Shown here piece after piece: positions 40,071 to 47,189 of a stretch of DNA of 62,541 nucleotides. Numbering within the stretch: the first letter of the stretch is position 1; every line of letters begins with the position of its first letter. The translations under genes were made by a program, and so were the position numbers. The stretch comes from JACQFK01 sp964619955 (GTDB lineage: Bacteria > Planctomycetota > MHYJ01 > JACPRB01): NCBI GenBank assembly GCA_964619955.1, contig CAZUJF010000032.1:1-62541 (forward strand), given 5' to 3'. The notes under the pieces were generated by a model. The model did no database searches, was not told the DNA's origin, and was given only the letters and a program-made list of their open reading frames with translations.

Positions 40071-40940
40071 TCATCCCTCGGGAATGCCGAGATCCTTCAG
40101 CACGGAGCGCAGCCAGCGGAGCGAACGCTCGAGCATGGGGCCTCCCTGGCCCTCGCACTCGATGCTCAGCACGCCTTCGTAGCCGTGGTCGCGCAGGATC
40201 GAGATCACCTTGCGGATGTTGTCCGCATTCACGCCCTCGCCCAGGGCGCAGTGGGAGACCGCGATCCCCGTGTTCTGGCCGCGGACGGCCTGCGCCAGCG
40301 ACTCGGACACGTCCTTCACGTGGACGTGGCTCACCTTCTTGATGAAGCGCGTGAGGAAGGCCGCGGGATCCCGCCCGGCGATGAACGTGTTCCCGGTGTC
40401 CAGGTTCATCCTGAGCCGGGGGCTGGAGGAGAACGCGAGCATCTTCTCCATCATCTCCGGATTCGTCGTGAAATAGCCGTGCGGCTCGATGTTCACGACG
40501 ATCCCGTGCGCATCGGCCACCTCCATGATCTGTTCGTAGCTGCGCTTCATGAGGTCGAGCGCCTCGGCGTCCTTGAGGCCCTCGGGGGCGTGAAGACCGT
40601 CGGTCGTGTCCACGCAGGGACAGCCGATCTGCGCGGCCCAGGCGATCGACTTGAGGACGTACGGCACGCCGCGCAGGGGGCCGTCCTTCCCCGAGAGGGG
40701 GAAGGCCGCGTCCACCTGGGAGAAGCGCACGCCGTGTTTGTCCATGCGGCGCCGCAGCAGGGCGGGATCCTCGTAGAGCGCCACGTGCGGCTGGTAGCCG
40801 AGGCCGTGGATCCAGCTGACCCCGTCGATGAGGCCGCATTCGATGTGCTTCACGCCGTTCCGGGCGGCCCACTCGAGACAGGCGTCGAACGACTTGTACG
40901 ACGAGTTGAAGGCGTCCGTGTGGAATCCGATCTTCATCAT
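40071..40940 (-). CDS. sugar phosphate isomerase/epimerase-like TIM barrel
   Basis: A 289-residue AP-endonuclease-2-type TIM barrel. It has the expected metal-binding acid and His residues in 'VNIEPHGYFTTNPEMM', 'RMNLDTGNTFIAGRDP', 'VSHVHVKDVSESL' and 'VLSIECEGQGG'. Such enzymes isomerise or epimerise sugars or inositols using a divalent metal. The start at 40940 has AAGGAG 8 nt upstream and overlaps the UroD gene stop (ATGA). Last gene of the leftward methyltransfer operon, which points to a carbohydrate-linked substrate. Confidence 0.85.
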   Translation of the reverse strand: MMKIGFHTDAFNSSYKSFDACLEWAARNGVKHIECGLIDGVSWIHGLGYQPHVALYEDPALLRRRMDKHGVRFSQVDAAFPLSGKDGPLRGVPYVLKSIAWAAQIGCPCVDTTDGLHAPEGLKDAEALDLMKRSYEQIMEVADAHGIVVNIEPHGYFTTNPEMMEKMLAFSSSPRLRMNLDTGNTFIAGRDPAAFLTRFIKKVSHVHVKDVSESLAQAVRGQNTGIAVSHCALGEGVNADNIRKVISILRDHGYEGVLSIECEGQGGPMLERSLRWLRSVLKDLGIPEG

Positions 40941-41959
40941 GATCCGTTCTCCTTGTCGTTCCTTGCGAAATCCCGGAGCGCCTTCAGGTGGGCGTCCGGG
41001 GTGTCCCGCACCACCTCGCAGCCGGCCCCCACGATCCAGCGCGCCCCCGCCCGTCGACGGCACTCGGAGAGCGCTTCCGCGATCGACGCGGGCGTCCCGT
41101 TCCGGAGCACCGACACCGGGTCCAGGTTTCCCAGCAGGATCGCGCCCGGGGGCATGTCGCGCCGCGCCTCCTCCAGCGGGGCGGGCGAATCCAGGTCGAT
41201 GATGTCCGCCCCCAGGCTTCCCATCCCGGCGAAGATCCGCCGGGTGCGCCCGCAGATGTGGAGGCGGGTCTTCACGCCCGTCGCGCGGATCCCCTCGACG
41301 AGCCGGCGCTCCATCGGCCGCACGAACTCCTCGTAGAGCTCGGGGCCCACCAGGGAGGCCGCCGCGTCCCCGATGCCGATCAGGTCCGCCCCCGCCTCGA
41401 TCTGCGCCAGCGCGAAGCGGAGTTCCATCTCCACCGCGTATTCGAAGAGGGAGCGCACGAAAGGGGGGTCGTCGTAGAAGTCCGTCATGAGCGCGTTGAT
41501 GCCGCGCAGGTCCGCGGCCATCGCGCAGGGGCCCTCCACCCAGCCTTCGACGAGCTTCTCCCCGCCCGTCCGCTCCCTCAGGAGGGCGACGCCGCGGATC
41601 CGGTCGGACATCCGGGGGCCGGCATGGGGGTCCGGGACCGCGAGCCGGACCAGCCGGGACTTGTCCGCCAGGAGCGCGTCCGTCTCGTCGAGGGCCGGGG
41701 GTTGGTCGTCGAACCAGGCCACCGCCGCCCCGAGATCCGACGCCTCGCGGGCGGGGTCCGAAATCGCCGAGACGTGATCGGTGTCGAAGTCGCCGGCGAC
41801 CCGGAGCTGGCCCTCGACGAGCACGCGGTGATCGGTGACGTAGTCCCGGTAGGACTTTCCGATCCGGTCCGCGGCGAACATCATCGTGATGGGCATGAAC
41901 GGCCGCCGGTCGACCGGACGGCCCCCGATCAGCGCCAGGACGCGTTCCCTTCCGTTCAT
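40937..41959 (-). CDS. UroD/MtaA-family corrinoid methyltransferase, zinc site intact
   Basis: A 340-residue protein of the uroporphyrinogen decarboxylase superfamily. It has the methyltransferase-type zinc motif His234-x-Cys236 ('RLHICGRTRRIF') and Cys314 ('GAGCEVVRDTPDAH'), not the decarboxylase signature. Members such as MtaA, MtbA or CmuA move methyl groups between a methylcorrinoid protein and a thiol or other acceptor. The start 'MNGRERVLALIGGRPVDRRP' at 41959 is chosen over 42019 because homologues begin so. Translationally coupled with the isomerase gene and 16 nt downstream of the amidohydrolase gene. Confidence 0.85.
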   Translation of the reverse strand: MNGRERVLALIGGRPVDRRPFMPITMMFAADRIGKSYRDYVTDHRVLVEGQLRVAGDFDTDHVSAISDPAREASDLGAAVAWFDDQPPALDETDALLADKSRLVRLAVPDPHAGPRMSDRIRGVALLRERTGGEKLVEGWVEGPCAMAADLRGINALMTDFYDDPPFVRSLFEYAVEMELRFALAQIEAGADLIGIGDAAASLVGPELYEEFVRPMERRLVEGIRATGVKTRLHICGRTRRIFAGMGSLGADIIDLDSPAPLEEARRDMPPGAILLGNLDPVSVLRNGTPASIAEALSECRRRAGARWIVGAGCEVVRDTPDAHLKALRDFARNDKENGS

Positions 41960-41975
41960 GAGGCCCTTTCCGAAA

Positions 41976-43250
41976 TCAAAGCCCGTCGCTGCCGGCGTCG
42001 CCGCCGGCGGCGATGACATCGCCGTCGAAGAGGATCAGCCGCTCGCGCCGCAGGTTCCCGACCGTCCGGAGCGGACAGTGACGGGTGAGGATCATTCTCG
42101 CGCGGTATCCCGGGGCGATGCGGCCGAGGGGCTCCTTGAGCGCCAGACGCGCCGCCGCCGAGCCGGTGGCGGCCGTCAGCACGGCGGCGGGAGGCGCCCC
42201 GGCGCGCTCCATCAGCTCCAGTTCGGTGAGGAGCCCCAGGCCGTGGGGCACGCCGCAGGAGCCCGCGTCGCTCCCGGCGAGCAGCGTCACGCCCCGCTCC
42301 AGCGCGCGGCGGAGGCTGGCGCCGTGCCCCTCGAGGATCCGCCGGAGCCCCTCCACGACGGCGTCGCTCCACCCCATGTCGGCGGCGCGGTCGATCTGGA
42401 TCTGCACGGGCGCGAAGGTGGGCGTCCAGGCGATCGCGCGGTCGCGCATTCTCGAGATCTGCTCGTCCGTGACGAAGAAGCCGTGCTCGACGGTCGCCAC
42501 GCCGCCCTCGATCGCGTTGCCGACGCCGGCCGCGCCGCTCGCGTGCGCGAGGGTGGGGAGGCCGCGGCCCGCCGCCTCCGCCACCAGCTCCGCCACCTCC
42601 TCGGCCGAGAACTGCGGGGGCTTGGTCACCGCCCCCTTCTTGAAGTCGATGATGTCGGAGACGACGAGCTTGAGCCGGTCCGCGCCCCGCGCGCGCCGGT
42701 CCTCGGCGCAGGCGGCGCTGCCGCCCGCGTCCTCGAAGGTGCTGCCGTAGAAGGAGCCGTAGCGGCCGCGACGGTGGACCGCGGCGCCGGCGGCATCGAG
42801 GTACGCCGTCGGTTCGCCGTCCTCCGGCCGGTCCAGATAAAGGCGGCGCAGCGCGAGATTTACCCCCCGGGCGTCGCCCGCGTCCCGCACGCCCGCGATC
42901 CCCAGCGCCGCCACCTTCCGGAGCCGCGCCAGTCCGCGCGCGACGACGGCCTCCGTGGGAAGCGCCCGGTCCGCGTCCCGCGTCTTCGCGTCCATGGGGG
43001 CGCCGGCCATGAAGAGATGGACATGGGCGTCCACCAGGCCCGGCAGCGCGGTGTGCTCCGGCAGCTCGGCGTCCGGCCCCGGCGCACCGGCCGCGACGAG
43101 GGAGACCGGCGGCGCCTCCGCCCCGGCGTAGCGGATGCCCCGGGCATCGTAGACGATGTGGCCGTTGCGGACGACGGAACCCGTCCCGTCGAAAAGCGTG
43201 CCGACGCGGATCCAGACCGGTCGGTGTCTTCCGGCGCGCAGGGCCTCCAT
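41976..43250 (-). CDS. amidohydrolase-family metal hydrolase
   Basis: A 424-residue TIM-barrel hydrolase of the prolidase/imidazolonepropionase-like group. The metal ligands are 'LPGLVDAHVHLFM', 'LPTLAHASGAAG', 'VATVEHGFFVTD' and 'LLAGSDAGSCGVPHG'. 'VVSDIIDFKKG' may hold the carboxylated-Lys position. It hydrolyses a cyclic amide, ester or related bond; the substrate is unknown. The start overlaps the pterin methyltransferase stop by 1 nt (TGATG). Its place between methyltransferase genes suggests it releases or processes the methylated substrate. Confidence 0.85.
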   Translation of the reverse strand: MEALRAGRHRPVWIRVGTLFDGTGSVVRNGHIVYDARGIRYAGAEAPPVSLVAAGAPGPDAELPEHTALPGLVDAHVHLFMAGAPMDAKTRDADRALPTEAVVARGLARLRKVAALGIAGVRDAGDARGVNLALRRLYLDRPEDGEPTAYLDAAGAAVHRRGRYGSFYGSTFEDAGGSAACAEDRRARGADRLKLVVSDIIDFKKGAVTKPPQFSAEEVAELVAEAAGRGLPTLAHASGAAGVGNAIEGGVATVEHGFFVTDEQISRMRDRAIAWTPTFAPVQIQIDRAADMGWSDAVVEGLRRILEGHGASLRRALERGVTLLAGSDAGSCGVPHGLGLLTELELMERAGAPPAAVLTAATGSAAARLALKEPLGRIAPGYRARMILTRHCPLRTVGNLRRERLILFDGDVIAAGGDAGSDGL

Positions 43251-44161
43251 CAGATCAGCTCCATCAGCTTCTCGGCCTGCCGCATGCCCGCCATCTCGAC
43301 CGCCTCGCCTTCCGCCGGCCGGCCCGCTTCGAGCGCCGCCCGGACCACCCGGAGCGTGGGATCGGAGGCGTCCAGCAGCCCCGGTTCATGCTCGGGGTTG
43401 CCCAGGACGAAGTCCAGGCCGGCTTCGACCCCGAGGGTGAGGTAGGCGTTGCAGAGCGCCCGCCGGGCGCGGTCCGGCATCCCGAACGCGACGTTCGAGA
43501 GGCCGACCAGGAGGTGGACGCCTTGCAGGTCGGGGTCCTTCCGGATCAGCCGCATGGCGTCGAGGCCCATGTTGACCAGGCCGCTGGTGTCGGCCCCCAC
43601 GGGGGCGAGGCCCGGGTCCACGAGGATCCGCTCGTTGGAGCGTCCCGCGCGCTCGCGCAGGAGCCGGACGAAATGGCGGGCCGTCTCGTGCACGTCCCGG
43701 GCGGAACCGCAGGGGGCGCTTCCGCGGCCGTCGACCTTCTCGGAGGCCATGACGATGACGTGGGTGTCGTAGCGGCCGGCCAGGTCGATCATCTCGTCCA
43801 GGTCCTCGCGGGAGGCGGCCACGGAGTTGAGGATGGGGGCGGGGCTGCGCGAGCGGTCGTAGTGGCGGAGGGCTTCGCGATGAAAGGCGACCGAGGGGCT
43901 GTCGAAGGAGATGGGCGTGCGGGTCGCCTCCTGGATCGCGGGGATGAGGCGGGGGAGGAATCCGGTCATCTCGTCGAGGGAGACCTGGAGGGACTGGGTG
44001 CCGTCGAGATTGAGGGTGAGGAAGTCGGCGCCGAGCCCGGTCTGCAAGGCCGCCAGCTTCTGATAGCCCCCGGGGTCCCGCGCGATCCAGGCCCTCCTCG
44101 CGCGGGCGAAGGAGTTGTTCATGAGTTCGCCGATGAGACGGAAGGGGCGGGACGGGTTCAT
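43250..44161 (-). CDS. pterin-binding (methyltetrahydrofolate) methyltransferase
   Basis: A 303-residue TIM barrel of the dihydropteroate-synthase/AcsE group: 'FRLIGELMNNSFARARRAW', 'ADFLTLNLDGTQS', 'PISFDSPSVAFHREAL', 'PILNSVAASREDLDEMI', 'ILVDPGLAPVGADTSG', 'LLVGLSNVAFGMPDR'. The FDSP, ILNSV and GLSN elements line the folate site. It transfers the methyl group between tetrahydrofolate and a corrinoid protein, the role of the second domain of MetH. It overlaps the MTHFR gene by ATGA, so the two are made together. Confidence 0.88.
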   Translation of the reverse strand: MNPSRPFRLIGELMNNSFARARRAWIARDPGGYQKLAALQTGLGADFLTLNLDGTQSLQVSLDEMTGFLPRLIPAIQEATRTPISFDSPSVAFHREALRHYDRSRSPAPILNSVAASREDLDEMIDLAGRYDTHVIVMASEKVDGRGSAPCGSARDVHETARHFVRLLRERAGRSNERILVDPGLAPVGADTSGLVNMGLDAMRLIRKDPDLQGVHLLVGLSNVAFGMPDRARRALCNAYLTLGVEAGLDFVLGNPEHEPGLLDASDPTLRVVRAALEAGRPAEGEAVEMAGMRQAEKLMELI

Positions 44162-45759
44162 GGGACGGGTCTCCGGACAGGGGACAAGGGGGCGGACGGA
44201 ACGGGTGCGGAGGCGGCGGCCCGGGCGGCGTGGTCCCGGCCCAGGAAGGCGTTGGCCCAGCCGGAGGTCCCCCGGAGGGACTGGTCCTGGATCACGGGAG
44301 CCGTCTCGGCGATCTCCCGTTCGCGGGCGCAGGGCTTGAGCCGGTCGTAGGCGCGCGCCCAGAGGCAGGGGACGTCGCGGACCTCGCAGAGGCCGTCGCG
44401 GGTCCCGCCGCAGGGTCCGTTGCGCTGGTTCTTGGCGCACGCCGACTCGGGGCAGAGGAAGGCCGTTTCGGGGAGCGCGCAGTCGCCGCAGTCGCGGCAG
44501 TCGAAGAGGAACCCCTTGGCGAGGCGCTCGATCCAGCGGAGGGGCGGGGGGCCCTGCTCGGGGCGTCCCGCGGAGGCGTAGATCCTGCGGCCCAGGGAGT
44601 GGAGCCGGGTGCCGGGGACGAACGCCAGGTCGTGGATCTTCGAATGGAGGCGGTGCGCCGCGGCGGGCCGGCCGCGCCGCGCGAGGGAGGCTTCGTAGCC
44701 GGGGCTCCAGCGGGAGGCGTCGGGCAGCCCCGTCGCGCGGTCCTCCTCGAAGAGACGGAACCCATCCGGATGGGCGTAGCGGAGCTCGCGCGCGAAGATC
44801 CTCCAGTCGTGGCGGCCGAAGGACGCCTCCCGGTCGAGGATCGCCTCGAGGTCGTCCACGTCGGAGAGGCCGTCGAGATAGACGCCGCGGTAGCCCAGCC
44901 CGCGATAGACGGCCATTTGGCGGGCGGCGAGTTCGATGAAGTAGGCGCGGCCGCGGTCGGGGGAGGCGGCGCGGCGCACGCATTCCTCGAGCAGGGGCTC
45001 CGTCACGGTCACTCCCGGAACCCTGCCGTCGCGGAAGACGCGGGCCACGCGCGCGTTGAGGAGGAACACGTTGCCGATCACCGGGAGCCCGGCGCGTCCC
45101 TCCCGGGCCAGCCAGGCCATCAGCTCCCCGGCGCTTTGCGCATCGTATCCGATCTGCGTGACGGCGAAGGCGGCGCCCGCCCTGATCTTGCGCTCCAGCT
45201 TGAGGAGTTGGGGCAGCAGCTCGTTCTCATGGCGCTTGAACGGGTTGACGGCGGCGCCCAGGTGGAACCCGGTGGGGTCGAGCCGGCGCAGGCCGTCGCC
45301 CGCTGGGAGCCCTTCGTTCATCTCCCGGAGGAGCTGCAGGAGGCCCACGGAATCCAGATCGAAGACCGGCCGCGCGCCCCCGCGCCACCCCTCGGCGGGG
45401 GAGTCGCCGCTGAGGGCGAGGATGTTGTGGAATCCCTCGCTGGCGAGCATCCAGGCCTGGCTCTCGAGCCCGTGGCGGTTGAGATCCTTGCAGGAGAGGT
45501 GGATGAGGACCTCCCGCCCGGCGTAGAGGACGGGTTTGCCCAGCGCGGTGGCGCCGAGCATGGGGTTGCCCCCCGCGTTGTCGGTGATGGAGACCCAGTC
45601 GACCCGTCCGCAGCGTGCCAGTTCGGCGGCGAAATCGCGGATCCGCAGCGCCCTGCGGGCGAGCATCGTGCCCCGGGTGCTGAGGACCTCGACGCCCACG
45701 ACGAACGCCGCGGGGTCCTCCATCCGCTGCCGGAGGGTGAGCGCCCGGTCGCCCGTCAT
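44158..45759 (-). CDS. metF: methylenetetrahydrofolate reductase with MetV-like zinc-finger domain
   Basis: A 533-residue fusion. The N-terminal MetF-type flavin barrel (about 1-330) has 'DWVSITDNAGGNPMLGA', 'LIHLSCKDLNRHGLESQAW', 'GFHNILALSGDSPAEG' and 'FAVTQIGYDAQSAGEL'. A C-terminal MetV-like Cys domain ('DCRDCGDCALPETAFLCP', 'CAKNQRNGPCGGTRDGLC', 'DVPCLWARAY') probably binds an iron-sulfur cluster or zinc and delivers electrons, as in acetogens. It interconverts methylene- and methyl-tetrahydrofolate. In acetogens MetF and MetV are separate. It overlaps the corrinoid protein and methyltransferase genes. Confidence 0.9.
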   Translation of the reverse strand: MTGDRALTLRQRMEDPAAFVVGVEVLSTRGTMLARRALRIRDFAAELARCGRVDWVSITDNAGGNPMLGATALGKPVLYAGREVLIHLSCKDLNRHGLESQAWMLASEGFHNILALSGDSPAEGWRGGARPVFDLDSVGLLQLLREMNEGLPAGDGLRRLDPTGFHLGAAVNPFKRHENELLPQLLKLERKIRAGAAFAVTQIGYDAQSAGELMAWLAREGRAGLPVIGNVFLLNARVARVFRDGRVPGVTVTEPLLEECVRRAASPDRGRAYFIELAARQMAVYRGLGYRGVYLDGLSDVDDLEAILDREASFGRHDWRIFARELRYAHPDGFRLFEEDRATGLPDASRWSPGYEASLARRGRPAAAHRLHSKIHDLAFVPGTRLHSLGRRIYASAGRPEQGPPPLRWIERLAKGFLFDCRDCGDCALPETAFLCPESACAKNQRNGPCGGTRDGLCEVRDVPCLWARAYDRLKPCAREREIAETAPVIQDQSLRGTSGWANAFLGRDHAARAAASAPVPSAPLSPVRRPVP

Positions 45760-46412
45760 GGCGCCTCACCTTCGCCGGCGGGGACGAGGGACCTGAAGAG
45801 CTCGATCGCCGAGGGCGCATCCGGGGCCCAGCCGTCGGCCCCGATCCGTTCGGCGAAAGCGCGGTCCACGGCCGCGCCGCCCACGCACACGCGCAGACCG
45901 GGCGGCCCGTCGCGCCGGAGGGTTTCCACGGTCTTTTTCAGGCCGGCCAGGGGGCCGCTCAGGAGCGCGCTCAGGCCCACCAGATCCGCCCCGTGCCGGT
46001 GCGCGGCCTGGACGAAGCGTTCCGGCGGCTGGTCCACGCCCAGGTCGACGACGCGGAAGCCCGCCCCCTCGGCCATCAGTCCGACCAGGTCCTTCCCGAT
46101 CGCATGCAGGTCCCCCCCGACCGTCCCCAGCACGATCGTGCCGGCGGCGGCGCCGCCCGGGAGGCCGCCCAGGGCCGGTCCGAGCGTCTCGATCCCCGCC
46201 CTCAGCGCGCGCACCGCCACCAGCACCTCGGGCACGTAGATCCGGTGCCGGCGGAATTCCTCGCCCACGTCCGACATCGCGTCCAGGAGGCCCTCCCGCA
46301 GCACCGTCTCGGCGGACGCCCCGCACGCCAGCGCGCGCAGCACCGCCTTGCGGACCCCCACCGCGTCCCCCTCGCGGAGCCTCCGGCTCAGCATGGCCGC
46401 GTCGACGCTCAT
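45756..46412 (-). CDS. corrinoid protein (MtaC/MtbC-like), left operon
   Basis: A 218-residue protein with the corrinoid cap helix domain (about 1-85, 'AETVLREGLLDAMSDVGEEF') and a Rossmann-like B12 domain with Asp-x-His103-x-x-Gly ('TVGGDLHAIGKDL'), 'VGLSALLSG' and 'VCVGGAAVDRAFAE'. The His ligates cobalt in the base-off form. It shuttles a methyl group between methyltransferases. First gene of the leftward operon, 105 nt from the rightward operon start. Overlaps the MTHFR gene. Confidence 0.9.
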   Translation of the reverse strand: MSVDAAMLSRRLREGDAVGVRKAVLRALACGASAETVLREGLLDAMSDVGEEFRRHRIYVPEVLVAVRALRAGIETLGPALGGLPGGAAAGTIVLGTVGGDLHAIGKDLVGLMAEGAGFRVVDLGVDQPPERFVQAAHRHGADLVGLSALLSGPLAGLKKTVETLRRDGPPGLRVCVGGAAVDRAFAERIGADGWAPDAPSAIELFRSLVPAGEGEAP

Positions 46413-46458
46413 GTTGTTTCTCCGGCCGGACCCCGCCCAACGAGCCTCCCTCCGGCGT

Positions 46459-46474
46459 GTAGTATATATGCTAC
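46459..46474. promoter_or_regulatory. AT-rich palindrome between divergent methyltransfer operons
   Basis: GTAGTATATATGCTAC is self-complementary at 7 of 8 pairs and is the only AT-rich stretch in the 105-nt gap. It lies between the divergent starts at 46412 and 46518 and could be an operator and/or overlapping -10 elements. No cobalamin riboswitch can fit in the gap. Confidence 0.4.
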
Positions 46475-46517
46475 GTACCCTGGTTAACTAAAGTGACGGG
46501 AGAGTGGAGGTCGCCGC

Positions 46518-47189
46518 ATGGATGCAACCCTGGAACTGGAACGCGTGGCCCGGGCGGTCCTGGATCTCGACCGCGACGGCGTGAAGGGCCTGGTCGAGGG
46601 CTGCCTGGCGTCGGGCGTCCCGGCGTCGCGCGTGATCTCGGAGGGGTTGTCGGCGGGCATGAGGACGGTGGGGGAGCGCTTCAAGAACGGGGACGTGTAC
46701 ATGCCCGAGGTGCTCGTCTCCTGCGACGTCTATTACCGGGGTCTGGAGACGGCGCGTCCCCGCCTCCTGCCGGCCGACGCCTCCGCGCGGCGCGGCAAGA
46801 TGATCCTGGGGACGATCCACGGGGACATCCACACCGTCGGCAAGGACGTGGCCATCCCCGTCTTCCAGGCCGCGGGGTACGAGGTGGTCGACCTCGGCAT
46901 CGACGTCCCCGACGACGCGTTCGTCGAGGCGATCCGCACCCATCGTCCAGAACTCGTGGGCCTGGGGACCTACATGACCTCCACGTTCATGCACGCCGAG
47001 TCGACGGTCCGGAAGATCGAGCAGGCGGGGCTGCGCGCCGGCGTGAAGATCATCTGCGGGGGCCCGGCCGTGGACGCCCGCGCCGCCCGGCGCATGGGGG
47101 CCGACGACGCCTCCGACGACGCCTGGGAGGCCGTGGACAAGCTCGACCGGCTGGTCCGGGAGCTCAAGGCCGGGGGAGGCGCGCCGTGA
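46518..47189 (+). CDS. corrinoid protein (MtaC/MtbC-like), right operon, first copy
   Basis: A 223-residue protein. Its cap domain ('ASRVISEGLSAGMRTVGERF') and B12 domain with Asp-x-His105-x-x-Gly ('TIHGDIHTVGKDVAIP'), 'GLGTYMTSTFMHAE' and 'IICGGPAVDARAA' are of the MtaC family. The loop after the His motif has 'VAIPVFQAAGYE' in place of the usual 'NxVxxMLExxGF', so it diverges from the other two copies. The GTG start of the tandem methyltransferase overlaps its stop (GTGA). GGGAGAGTGGAGG precedes the ATG. Confidence 0.88.
   Translation: MDATLELERVARAVLDLDRDGVKGLVEGCLASGVPASRVISEGLSAGMRTVGERFKNGDVYMPEVLVSCDVYYRGLETARPRLLPADASARRGKMILGTIHGDIHTVGKDVAIPVFQAAGYEVVDLGIDVPDDAFVEAIRTHRPELVGLGTYMTSTFMHAESTVRKIEQAGLRAGVKIICGGPAVDARAARRMGADDASDDAWEAVDKLDRLVRELKAGGGAP

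Noticed and set aside
46413..46517. Cobalamin riboswitch before the corrinoid operons
   Set aside because: The gap is only 105 nt and shared by two divergent genes; no B12-box-like element is visible.
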